This document shows positions 45,139 to 45,177 of a stretch of 45,177 bases of DNA, piece by piece (the stretch's first letter is position 1; every line of letters starts with the position of its first letter). The notes below the pieces were generated by a model. It did no database searches and had not been told where the DNA came from. It worked only from the letters and a program-made list of their open reading frames with translations. The DNA is from Pseudomonas maioricensis (GTDB lineage: Bacteria > Pseudomonadota > Gammaproteobacteria > Pseudomonadales > Pseudomonadaceae). A program made the translations under genes and the position numbers. The stretch is from positions 163,053 through 208,229 of the forward strand of contig NZ_LOHG01000005.1 in the NCBI RefSeq assembly GCF_022790535.1, given 5' to 3'.

Positions 45139-45177
45139 GCCTGCACCGATTGATAATTGCCGCAATTATCCAAATTC

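Overview
The window reads as a chromosomal segment of a Pseudomonas (fluorescens / putida / syringae side of the genus). Supporting evidence is the block folD - tRNA - tig - clpP - clpX - lon - hupB - ppiD, a fused MrpA/B antiporter operon, a ku-ligD pair, REP sequences with a RAYT transposase, and the high-GC Pseudomonas-like codon use. No prophage, integrase, CRISPR array or rRNA is visible.

Layout. 1-3559: ku-ligD non-homologous end-joining operon (minus strand). 3649-4350: a RAYT (REP-associated tyrosine transposase) with three copies of its likely REP. 4499-6862: a sulfonate-sulfur unit, an SsuD/MsuD-type monooxygenase followed by a sensor-less sigma-54 activator of SfnR type. 6878-8050: a SoxR module, with soxR and a small ABM-fold monooxygenase diverging around a clear SoxR box, and REP pairs inserted in the spacer. 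8264-11439: FAD/NAD(P)-binding protein, XRE-cupin regulator and a divergent DMT exporter. 11580-17682: a six-gene, translationally coupled Mrp/Pha/Sha cation/proton antiporter operon. 17698-20761: small conserved genes and a DUF2235 (Tle1-like) hydrolase. 21008-26267: two chemoreceptors (one membrane-bound with a C-terminal extra domain, one soluble with tandem PAS), a DksA-like protein with a degenerate zinc finger, and a Gfo/Idh/MocA oxidoreductase. 26533-35030: the proteostasis block ppiD, hupB, lon, clpX, clpP, tig, all on the minus strand. 35406-35751: tRNA-Leu, tRNA-His and tRNA-Arg. 36077-36931: folD. 36995-43001: a six-gene ABC importer operon of the glycerol (GlpSTPQUV) type. 43294-45138: its divergent AcoR-like sigma-54 activator.

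The most interesting region is the right end. The ABC operon has a -24/-12 sigma-54 promoter with correct spacing. About 90-160 bp upstream lies a cluster of six TGAACA direct repeats plus an inverted half-site, next to the divergent GAF-AAA+-Fis activator. The two ATPases have complementary defects: one lacks the switch histidine and has an odd Walker A, the other lacks the LSGGQ signature. A heterodimer would therefore have one canonical and one degenerate ATP site, which is unusual for an importer. Other signals worth attention are the SoxR promoter whose leader is filled with REP hairpins, four different REP families with only one transposase, an apparently orphan Tle1-like hydrolase, and a perfect GTACAA palindrome between a sugar-type oxidoreductase and a chemoreceptor.
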